Below, in pieces: positions 6,901-12,553 of a stretch of 16,561 nt of DNA. Origin of the DNA: Planctomycetaceae bacterium. Its GTDB lineage: Bacteria; Planctomycetota; Planctomycetia; Pirellulales; Thermoguttaceae. The translations under genes were made by a program, and so were the position numbers. How positions within the stretch are numbered: the first letter of the stretch is position 1; every line of letters begins with the position of its first letter. The DNA is taken from contig SUVI01000096.1 of the NCBI GenBank assembly GCA_015062085.1, positions 1-16,561 of the forward strand, given 5' to 3'. The notes under the pieces are model-generated. The model saw only the letters and a list, made by a program, of their open reading frames with translations. It did no database searches and was not told where the DNA came from.

Positions 6901-7064
6901 AGCCACGTCTGCCCCATCCCGCCCTCGCCAAGTTTTTGTTTCAGGCGGTAATTTTTGAATTTTCCGAACAAATACCCGTCTTGCAGATCTTCAAACTGCG
7001 CTGGATCGTAGTTCACCTCTTCCGGCTTCAGCAGCGTCAATGCCGATTCATACGTATCACTCAT
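3918..7064 (-). CDS. Transmembrane Ser/Thr protein kinase with BspA-like LRR_5 repeats (1048 aa)
   Basis: A Hanks-type kinase domain covers about 38-305: glycine loop G46-E-G-G-M-G51, ATP-binding Lys71, catalytic loop H168-R-D170-V-K-P-Q-N175, D187-F-G189 and A224-P-E226. All key residues are present, so it should be active in the cytoplasm. One transmembrane segment follows (about 327-346, APLWGIAAILVFVLLFCTVF), then an Ala/Glu-rich coiled coil (about 365-430). The outer part is two modules that both begin DGKFEYEISD and end GSEAERY..: residues 431-651 and 668-1045. Both are built of 23-residue LRR_5 units (LTSVTIPDSVTSIG, then a variable A-F-x-x-C-x-S). The likely role is sensing an extracytoplasmic ligand or partner and phosphorylating cytoplasmic targets; neither is known. 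It is divergent from folD and reads into the orphan FGE fragment. The ribosome-binding site (TTGAGG) is modest. Confidence 0.88.
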   Translation of the reverse strand: MSDTYESALTLLKPEEVNYDPAQFEDLQDGYLFGKFKNYRLKQKLGEGGMGQTWLAEELVENEVSQRVVLKILTQELRGNENALKEVRRVFDLTKNLNHSSICPLLGRYVDPNFGDFLVMKYADGGTLWDWFKRQPGHENGLPLKKLLPIFRPLAAALDLAHRNGILHRDVKPQNIMIMGKTPVLIDFGIAARIRPENVTSNTQSFSRTDTMAHSSSGTPRYMAPEQMEGERQNARTDQYALAMTLYEMLTGSLPFSGNVVAISRQKLLFKPQSLQFAPHVNAALTRALSFEPKDRFESCVEFLDALKAPVSFSKPTSQVQSKSNAPLWGIAAILVFVLLFCTVFFSRNSETLKEIEPSPSSEVSLIEEQLRVSEAARLKAEADAEASRKAEAAALAKAEKEAQEKAEAEAEATAKQEAQAKIDKLKKRLDGKFEYEISDNSVTITKYLHAPETETVEIPDGVTSIGEEAFHGSFGLKFVTIPASVTNIGRNAFGVCETLVEIIVSSENTHFKSINSTLFTADGKTIIKATTGGSPFTEYIVPEGVTSIEVDAFSFHNSLTSVTISPGVTTIGDGAFGLCSDLTSVMISNSVTSIGKHAFGGCTNLTSVMIPPSVISIGDGAFTDCHEDFVIIGKVGSEAERYAKEDGIKFQEVNLALIIDELKKQLDGKFEYEISDDSVTITKYTGDAETIDIPYGVTHIGEEAFKGYEKLTFVTIPDSVTSIGTRAFSGCDKLASVDLPESVTSIDTQAFLGCDSLTSVTIPESVTSIGDSAFYYCSSLTSVTIPNSVTSIGGGSFAGCDELTEILVSAGNTHFKSEDGILFTADGKTLLQFPKGKYLTKYTIPDSVTSIGNEAFSWCESLTSVTIPDSVTSIGNSAFRLCKSLTSVTIPNSVTSIGDRAFCGCHSLTSVTIPNGVTSIGEEAFANCKSLTSVTIPDSVTSIGNSAFSSCESLTSVTIPDSVTSIGKEAFYLCTSLTSVTIPDSVTSIGDSAFCGCTSLTSVTIPDSVTSIGEDAFFGCDSLTICGKAGSEAERYTKKEGIDFEAE
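3987..4541 (-). repeat. Eight near-identical 69-bp LRR_5 tandem units
   Basis: Within the kinase gene, 69-bp units (23 codons) share an almost invariant backbone of about 44 bases; on the plus strand it starts CCAATGCTCGTCACGCTGTC and ends GTGAGGCT. The units differ mainly in the codons of G-x-x-A-F-x-x-C-x-S: SW/E, RL/K, CG/H, AN/K, SS/E, YL/T, CG/T and FG/D from N- to C-terminal side. LRR units upstream of about 4740 are more diverged in the backbone. This implies recent expansion or conversion of the C-terminal block. Confidence 0.85.
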
Positions 7065-7105
7065 TTTTTGGCCTCAAATTTTGGTAAACAAACATGAATG
7101 ATTGG

Positions 7106-7133
7106 ATTTTACCTGATTTTCAAAAAGATTCAA
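7106..7133 (-). promoter_or_regulatory. Putative promoter of the kinase/LRR gene
   Basis: On the minus strand, TTGAAT (7128-7133) and TAAAAT (7106-7111) have a 16-base spacer. They lie about 40 bases before the kinase start codon. A run of seven G on the plus strand adjoins the -35 side. Confidence 0.45.
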
Positions 7134-7253
7134 GGGGGGGCACGAACGGTGTCTTTTTGCATTGACGCAGCATTCCGCCAAACCGCAAAACTGAAAAATT
7201 TCGCAAAATCGGCGAAACTTCTGAATGCCGCGCATTTTTTTCTGTTCAGGACC

Positions 7254-7282
7254 TTGCATAAAGCGGATTTCTCTGGTAAAAT
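7254..7282 (+). promoter_or_regulatory. Promoter of folD
   Basis: TTGCAT (7254-7259) and TAAAAT (7277-7282) are separated by 17 bases. They leave an untranslated leader of about 75 bases before the folD ATG. The divergent kinase promoter lies in the same 298-base gap. Confidence 0.6.
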
Positions 7283-7362
7283 AGAGATGAAGTTTTGTTT
7301 CATTCACCGGACCATTGCGTTTGGTGGCCGTCCACTCACATATTTTCATTTAGGTACCTTTC

Positions 7363-8229
7363 ATGACCACGATCCTTAACGGAAAAGAGCTTTCGCAAAC
7401 ACTTCGGGCGGAAATTGCCCAGCAGGTCGAAGAATTTATTCAGAAAACGGGCGTGACTCCGTGTCTCGCAGCGATTTTGGTCGGCGACGATCCCGCAAGC
7501 CAGGTCTACGTGCGCAATAAAGAGAAAGCGTGCGCCGCCGTCGGCATGAAAAGCCAGCTTTTCCGCCTTCCTGCAGACACGACCGAGGCGGAACTTCTGG
7601 AACTCGTCGCCCGGCTGAATTCGGATGATTCGGTGCACGGGATCCTCTGCCAGCTTCCGCTTCCCAAACAGATCACCGAAAAAGTGATCCTGGACGCGGT
7701 CTCACCGGATAAAGACGTCGATGCCTTCCACCCTGCCAACGTGGGTCTGATCCTTCAGGGCCGACCGCGCTTTCTCCCCTGCACGCCGTTCGGGATCCAG
7801 GAAATGCTCAAACGCTACGAGATCGAGACGGCCGGAAAACACGTCGTCGTTCTCGGACGCAGCGACATCGTGGGAAAACCGATGGCGGCAATGATGGTCC
7901 AACGCGGTCTTGGTGCAGATTCGACCGTGACGGTCTGCCATAGCCGAACGAAGGATCTTGCGGCAGTCACGCGTCTTGCAGACATTCTCATCGTTGCGAT
8001 CGGGCAACCGAAATTCGTCACAGCCGACATGGTGAAAGACGGTGCGGTCGTCGTAGACGTCGGGATCAACCGGACGGATGACGGATTGGTCGGCGACGTG
8101 GATTTCGATGCGGTTCAGGCCAAAACTTCCGCGATCACCCCCGTTCCCGGCGGAGTTGGCCCGCTCACCATCACGATGCTGCTCGGAAACACGCTGAAAG
8201 CAGCGCAGGACGCGGTCGAAGAACGGTAA
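7363..8229 (+). CDS. folD: Bifunctional 5,10-methylene-THF dehydrogenase / methenyl-THF cyclohydrolase
   Basis: FolD oxidises 5,10-methylenetetrahydrofolate with NADP+ and hydrolyses the methenyl product to 10-formyltetrahydrofolate, feeding purine and formyl-Met synthesis in the cytosol. The 288 residues equal the usual family length. Diagnostic residues are in place: Y49-V-R-N-K53 (substrate Tyr and catalytic Lys), GILCQLPLP at 93-101, D120 in KDVDAFHPAN, the dinucleotide-binding GRSDIVGKP at 165-173, and TPVPGGVGPLT at 259-269. The gene stands alone with its own promoter. A TAGG-like ribosome-binding site precedes the ATG. No complete terminator is seen directly after the stop; the first inverted repeat is at 8312. 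Confidence 0.97.
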   Translation: MTTILNGKELSQTLRAEIAQQVEEFIQKTGVTPCLAAILVGDDPASQVYVRNKEKACAAVGMKSQLFRLPADTTEAELLELVARLNSDDSVHGILCQLPLPKQITEKVILDAVSPDKDVDAFHPANVGLILQGRPRFLPCTPFGIQEMLKRYEIETAGKHVVVLGRSDIVGKPMAAMMVQRGLGADSTVTVCHSRTKDLAAVTRLADILIVAIGQPKFVTADMVKDGAVVVDVGINRTDDGLVGDVDFDAVQAKTSAITPVPGGVGPLTITMLLGNTLKAAQDAVEER

Positions 8230-8311
8230 ATTTACTGCGGACCGCGAATGACTCTCCAGTAAGACGGGGTGGGCCGACAGTCTCATCTTTAACTTAAAGT
8301 CCGTAAAAGTC

Positions 8312-8352
8312 TACGTCTTTCTTCTCGCATAAAGCGTGTCAAGAAAGACGTA
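8312..8352. terminator. Inverted repeat after folD, possible terminator
   Basis: TACGTCTTTCTT (8312-8323) and AAGAAAGACGTA (8341-8352) pair perfectly over 12 bp with a 17-base loop, about 80 bases after the folD stop. There is no following T-run, so it is only a candidate termination or mRNA-end structure. Confidence 0.4.
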
Positions 8353-8578
8353 AAGGACGCAAAAAGACCCCCAAAGCCCGCCCTATCTCCGTCCGCCGCG
8401 CCCTAAAACGCCTCTTACTTCAGACTCCCATTCTGCGTGTTTCTGCCTTTTCAGTGTTTTCGCGACAGAAAGGATCCACGGATGCAGAAGGATACGATTT
8501 TTCATTTCCATTTTTCATTTCCAGACGGCAGAAAGCATGAAAATCGGGAAAATTTCGTCTTTTTCGTTTCCGGGGGGA

Positions 8579-8607
8579 TTGACACACAGCTCGTTCAGGC
8601 GTAAGAT
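8579..8607 (+). promoter_or_regulatory. Strong sigma70-like promoter of lpxB-M50 operon
   Basis: A consensus TTGACA (8579-8584) and TAAGAT (8602-8607) are spaced by 17 bases. A leader of about 35 bases runs to the lpxB start. Confidence 0.75.
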
Positions 8608-8648
8608 TAGAATGCGTTAAAATTTTTCCTGGAAAGGATGCCCAGAGT

Positions 8649-9851
8649 ATGAAGATCTTTTTTTCTGCCGGGGAACCGAGCGGAGATATTCACGGTGCGA
8701 ACCTGATCCGCGCACTGCGTTCCCTCCAGCCGGAAGTCCGATGCGTTGGGTTCGGCGGCCCCAAAATGAAAGAGGCAGGATTGGAACAGCATTTCGACCT
8801 GACGTCGCTTGCCGTCATGTGGGTGGGGGAAGTGCTGGCCGATCTGCGAAAGTTTTTCGCGTTAGCCGATGAGGCGGAAGCCTACTTTCGTGCAGAGCGT
8901 CCGGATGCCGTCGTGCTGATCGACTATCCCGGTTTCAACTGGCACATTGCAAAACGCGCCAAACGGCTTGGGATCCCGGTCTTTTACTATTCGCCGCCGC
9001 AGGTCTGGAGCTGGAAACAGGGAAGGGTCCGGAAACTGCGCCGCCTCACAGATCTCATTTTCAGCGGTCTGCCTTTTGAAGCACGCTGGCTCCGTGAACA
9101 CGGCTGCCGGGTGGAATGTACCAGCCATCCTTTTTTCGATGAAGTCCAGAATCATCCGCAGAACACCGAGTTCATGGCGAAACTTTCGGAAAACCGGCCG
9201 CTCGTGGGGCTTCTTCCTGGCTCCAGAACGGGGGAAGTCCATCGAAACTTTCCGATCTTCTGGAATACCGCAGTGAGGATCCATCGCGTTTTGCCGAACG
9301 TTCGGTTCGCTGTCGCGGCGTTTTGTGAAGAGCACGCCCAGTGGATCCGTAATTTCGTGGAGACGCAGAAAAGAACGGAAACTCCGTCTGCGTGTCCCTT
9401 GCTCGATATTTTTGTACAGCAAACTCCAGAGATCATTCAGGCGTCGGACTGCTGTCTGAGCGTCTCAGGCAGCGTGTCGCTGGAGCTGCTTCATCATGAA
9501 AAACCGACTGTCATTGCGTACCACGTGTCGCGTTTCGGCTGGTTTGCGCAGTGGCTCTGTCGGCGTGTCCGTTTCATTACGCTTGTGAACCTTCTTTCCG
9601 TCAAAGATCCCTTTCGCAGCTTCAATCCGGAATTTCGCCCAGATTCGCAGGATGCTCGTGACGCGATCTTTCCAGAGTACCTGACCTGTCGAGACCGCAG
9701 TGAGTGGATCGCTGGCGACCTGCTCCGCTGGCTTCAGAACGAAGAGGAACGGATGGCGTGTGTTTACCGTCTGAAAGCGCTTCGGAAAGAGATCGGGCAA
9801 GCAGGAGCGGCGCAGAATGCCGCAGAGAAAATTTTGAATTTTGGGGGTTGA
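8649..9851 (+). CDS. lpxB: Lipid-A-disaccharide synthase
   Basis: LpxB is a peripheral inner-membrane GT-B glycosyltransferase (family GT19) that joins UDP-2,3-diacylglucosamine and lipid X to make the lipid A disaccharide. The 400 residues are near the usual 380. Family motifs are clear: AGEPSGD at 7-13, DYPGFN at 92-97, SPPQVWSW at 115-122, LLPGSR at 188-193, SGSVSLEL at 273-280 (where Proteobacteria have S-G-T-x-x-L-E) and VNLL with a later PEYL (342-345). The ATG at 8649 follows AAAGGA by ten bases. The mini-ORF ATG-CCC-AGA-GTA-TGA at 8638 ends over the start codon. Four bases separate the stop from the downstream protease start, so the two genes form an operon. Presence of the gene indicates an outer membrane with lipid A. 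Confidence 0.96.
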   Translation: MKIFFSAGEPSGDIHGANLIRALRSLQPEVRCVGFGGPKMKEAGLEQHFDLTSLAVMWVGEVLADLRKFFALADEAEAYFRAERPDAVVLIDYPGFNWHIAKRAKRLGIPVFYYSPPQVWSWKQGRVRKLRRLTDLIFSGLPFEARWLREHGCRVECTSHPFFDEVQNHPQNTEFMAKLSENRPLVGLLPGSRTGEVHRNFPIFWNTAVRIHRVLPNVRFAVAAFCEEHAQWIRNFVETQKRTETPSACPLLDIFVQQTPEIIQASDCCLSVSGSVSLELLHHEKPTVIAYHVSRFGWFAQWLCRRVRFITLVNLLSVKDPFRSFNPEFRPDSQDARDAIFPEYLTCRDRSEWIAGDLLRWLQNEEERMACVYRLKALRKEIGQAGAAQNAAEKILNFGG

Positions 9852-9855
9852 GCTT

Positions 9856-10590
9856 ATGTTTTATGAACCTGCACGAACACAATACGACCTGGATTTCCAG
9901 TTTTTGGGGATCCCAATCCGCGTCCACCCTCTTTTCTGGATCCTGACGCTCTTCCTCGGCATGAACCTCAGCGGCCCGCAAATGCTGATCCTCTGGATCC
10001 TAGCGGTTTTCATCTCCATTCTGGTACATGAACTTGGACACGCACTGGTGATGCGTACCTACGGACTCCAGCCGCGCATCGTTCTGTACAGTTTTGGCGG
10101 ACTCACGATCTTTGACCGGCGCTACCACCTGCGCTGGTTTGAAAATGTGCTGGTCAGTTTCGCAGGACCGGGGGCCGGATTCTGTTTTCTTGCCGTTTTG
10201 ACCGGACTCTTCTGCCTTCTCGGTCAGACGCAGATCCTGAACCTTTTTCCGGCAGCGTTCGGCATAGAACCCGCGGGGAGCGGATTTGTTTTGTCCGAAT
10301 CCCTTACGATCCTGCTTTGCTTTTTGATCCAGGTGAACGTTTTCTGGGGGATCCTGAACCTCATGCCGATCTTTCCTCTAGACGGCGGCCAGATCGTACG
10401 CGAGTTCCTTATGTACCGTTCCCCGGCGATCGGGCTTCCCCTTTCCCTCAAGATCTCCATCGGCACGGCCGGTGCGTGGGCGTTTTTCTTTTTCACACAC
10501 GGAATGTTCTTCAACGGTCTGCTTTTCGTCTGGATGCTTTACTCCAACTACCAGATCCTTCAGCAGCTCACGACTCGCCGCAGCTGGTAG
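9856..10590 (+). CDS. Site-2 protease family M50 membrane metalloprotease
   Basis: The 244-residue hydrophobic protein has the zinc-binding H58-E-L-G-H62 inside a membrane helix and the distal N168-L-M-P-I-F-P-L-D176-G-G motif that supplies the third metal ligand. This is the pattern of S2P/SpoIVFB-type intramembrane proteases. About five to six membrane segments are visible, and the N-terminal part (FLGIPIRVHPLFW) is typical of the compact M50 members without a PDZ domain. Start 9856 is chosen because GGGGG lies eight bases upstream; the longer frame from the TTG at 9841 overlaps lpxB. It is translated right after lpxB. The substrate is unknown. Coupling to lipid A synthesis might reflect envelope regulation, but no evidence for this is in the sequence. 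Confidence 0.9.
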   Translation: MFYEPARTQYDLDFQFLGIPIRVHPLFWILTLFLGMNLSGPQMLILWILAVFISILVHELGHALVMRTYGLQPRIVLYSFGGLTIFDRRYHLRWFENVLVSFAGPGAGFCFLAVLTGLFCLLGQTQILNLFPAAFGIEPAGSGFVLSESLTILLCFLIQVNVFWGILNLMPIFPLDGGQIVREFLMYRSPAIGLPLSLKISIGTAGAWAFFFFTHGMFFNGLLFVWMLYSNYQILQQLTTRRSW

Positions 10591-10631
10591 CAACTGAAAA
10601 TTCTGCGTTATACCGAAAAGGAACCACGACC

Positions 10632-10665
10632 AAAAAACGGAGCTGAACGCCTTGTCCAGCTCCGT
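10632..10665 (-). terminator. Rho-independent terminator between convergent genes
   Basis: ACGGAGCTG (10637-10645) and CAGCTCCGT (10657-10665) form a perfect 9-bp stem with an 11-base loop. On the minus strand the stem is followed by a T6 run (bases 10632-10637), so it ends the coiled-coil gene. It may also slow plus-strand transcription from the M50 gene. Confidence 0.75.
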
Positions 10666-10701
10666 CTTGAATTTCAGTACCGGGAAACACCCGAAAGTTC
10701 T

Positions 10702-12246
10702 TTAGTAGGCACTTCTGCGCGGCGGCGTGCGTTTCGCGGGCGTTTCTTCCGCATTCTCGTCGCTGTAGAGTCCCGAAACACTTCCGGTCGAAACACGCTT
10801 GAGACTTCCCACATTCGGACGCACGTCAAAATCCTGCGTCGCCGCAGAGGGCCGGTAACCCATCTTGCGGAGCAGATCGTTCAGCTGGATCTGCTTCGTG
10901 TTGAAGTCGTCGGCCGCCTTCGTCATGTTCGTGTAGGTGATGAGGTAGGCTTCCTGCGACTTTTCGTCCGGCTTGCGTCCCAGAACGATCCAAGAGGTCT
11001 CAGACGTGACAGCTCCGCTCATACGTCCGGCATTCTTTCCATCGTCACGCTGATACGCGTCCACGATACCTCCATTCTGTTCGATGAGGCGAATGACTTC
11101 GTTCAGGTCGCTTTTGTTATCGCCGTCGATGTCAATGAAACCAGCGATCGCAAAATGTTCCTCAAATCCAGGCGCCCAAGTCGGCGTGTAGATGACATCT
11201 CCGACGGAAATGGGATCGGCGTCGTCATTATTGTAGATGATGACTTCCGCTTCACGTTCCTCGGACACGCTCAACACCTCGATCGTACCCTTCATGCCGT
11301 ACTCGGTCAGATTGTTGGGTTCATACACACTGAATGTGATCCCTCGAGAGAGATTGTCCTTTTTGCCGAGGTTGATGACGCCCTGTTTTCCGAGCGGATC
11401 GACATACACGAGTTCGCCCATTTTGCTTTCCGCCGGCGGCTGTTTTGCCTGACGCTGGATCTCTTCCAGCTCGCTGATCTTTTCGAGACGCTCACGATTC
11501 TGCTTTTTCAGCGCATCGTTTTCTTCTTTCTGACGATTGCTTTCACGCGTCATTTTTTTCTTCTCGGAGAGCTGACGCTTAAGCTCAGAATCTTTCGTCT
11601 CAATGCGCCCATTGAGCTCCTCAATGTCTCTTTCAAGCGCAGCGATCTGCGTTTTGTACTTTTCTTCAGTCTCCTGAACCCCAGCAGCTTTACCGTCTTC
11701 CTTCGCTTTTTCGACTTGCTCTTTCAGATCCGTGATCTGCTGGTTCAGCGTCTCGATCTGTGCGATAAGAGCATTCTGTTCGACGATCTTTCCGGAAAGA
11801 AATTCGATGACGGTCCGGTAACTGGGCTTTTCGGCATTCGCGACAGCTGCGGCATCTGCACCTTCACCGCCTTCACCGCCTTCACCGCCGTCAGCATCTT
11901 CGGCACCATCTTCACCTTCCACACCTTCTGCGTTCTCGTCGGCTGGTTTCTTGGCAGCAGGAGCCGGAGCGCCGCCTTCTACGACGACGATCTTCATATC
12001 CGAATTGTACTGGGTCGTGATGTCTTCCAGAGATGCCGTTTCCTGACCGAGGTAGCTCTTAAGGACTAGGATCTCTTTGCCCAGTCGTTCGATCTCAGCA
12101 TCTTTTCCGGGCAATGCCTTGACTGCGGCTTCCATCTTGCTCTGATTTTCATCGACCTTCTTCTTAAAATAATACGTCGTTCCGCCAAGTACACAGGCGA
12201 TGATCACGAAAAGAATCAGTGAAATGGAAAGTGCATTTTTAGCCAT
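10702..12246 (-). CDS. Membrane-anchored coiled-coil protein with C-terminal BRCT-like region (514 aa)
   Basis: The start at 12246 is set by AAAGGAGG six bases upstream; the ATG at 12267 has a weaker site. One N-terminal transmembrane anchor (residues 5-26) is followed by coiled coil (about 28-70), an acidic Gly/Glu/Ala linker with G-G-E repeats (about 90-140), and a second long coiled coil (about 145-268). A beta-rich domain comes next (about 278-357, with YVDPLGKQGVINLGKKDNLS and VGDVIYTPTWAPG). The segment at about 365-425 (FAIAGFIDIDGD...IRLIEQNGGIVDA...SWIVLG) has the spacing of a BRCT-like fold: a G-F/I strand, a helix ending N-G-G-I-V, then a strand of hydrophobics. I know this only as a conserved uncharacterised type, apparently planctomycete-associated; function is unknown. 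A tethering or scaffold role at the membrane is inference. Confidence 0.75.
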   Translation of the reverse strand: MAKNALSISLILFVIIACVLGGTTYYFKKKVDENQSKMEAAVKALPGKDAEIERLGKEILVLKSYLGQETASLEDITTQYNSDMKIVVVEGGAPAPAAKKPADENAEGVEGEDGAEDADGGEGGEGGEGADAAAVANAEKPSYRTVIEFLSGKIVEQNALIAQIETLNQQITDLKEQVEKAKEDGKAAGVQETEEKYKTQIAALERDIEELNGRIETKDSELKRQLSEKKKMTRESNRQKEENDALKKQNRERLEKISELEEIQRQAKQPPAESKMGELVYVDPLGKQGVINLGKKDNLSRGITFSVYEPNNLTEYGMKGTIEVLSVSEEREAEVIIYNNDDADPISVGDVIYTPTWAPGFEEHFAIAGFIDIDGDNKSDLNEVIRLIEQNGGIVDAYQRDDGKNAGRMSGAVTSETSWIVLGRKPDEKSQEAYLITYTNMTKAADDFNTKQIQLNDLLRKMGYRPSAATQDFDVRPNVGSLKRVSTGSVSGLYSDENAEETPAKRTPPRRSAY

Positions 12247-12553
12247 GGAGGCCTCCTTTGATCTCATTTGTTCTCCACAAATCCTGCAATCCCGCTTTTC
12301 AGGCGGAACAGTATTTGCCTATTTTATCTTTCATCGTGCAGTCTGTCAAGCAAAATTTATCGAAAACCGCTAACTTTTTAGCATTTTGAAATATTTGTTG
12401 CGCTTTTTAATCCTACAATCCGAACTTCTTGAGTTTCTTGCTGATTTTATCGATAAATCCATTAAATGAGGAATTTTTCGAAGAATGCCAAAAAACGTAA
12501 AAATGCAAAGGAAACGAAAGTAAACACACGCGGTACTCGTAAAGGAACTGAAA
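12247..12553. other. Divergent intergenic region with promoters
   Basis: The gap of 307 bases holds the strong minus-strand promoter at 12321-12349. Toward polA the best plus-strand candidates are weak, for example TTGAGT (12431) with GATAAA 17 bases on. No RNA gene or ORF is supported. Confidence 0.5.
12321..12349 (-). promoter_or_regulatory. Strong promoter of the coiled-coil gene
   Basis: On the minus strand a consensus TTGACA (12344-12349) and TAAAAT (12321-12326) have a 17-base spacer. The leader is about 70 bases to the ATG at 12246. Confidence 0.75.

Larger units (their letters stand above)
8230..8648. other. Intergenic region folD-lpxB (419 bases)
   Basis: No supported gene lies here. 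It holds a perfect 12-bp inverted repeat (8312-8323 with 8341-8352), two perfect 13-bp tandem copies of TTTTTCATTTCCA (8498-8510 and 8511-8523) and the lpxB promoter (8579-8607). The 8290-8370 stretch is rich in repeated CGTAAAAG, GACGTAAAGGACGC and related words, typical of non-coding dispersed repeats. Confidence 0.6.

Noticed and set aside
9841..9855. TTG start at 9841 for the M50 protease
   Set aside because: It lies within lpxB, and GGGGG is correctly spaced only for the ATG at 9856.
12247..12267. ATG at 12267 as start of the coiled-coil protein
   Set aside because: AAAGGAGG is ideally placed for the ATG at 12246, and the membrane anchor then begins normally after MAKNALS.
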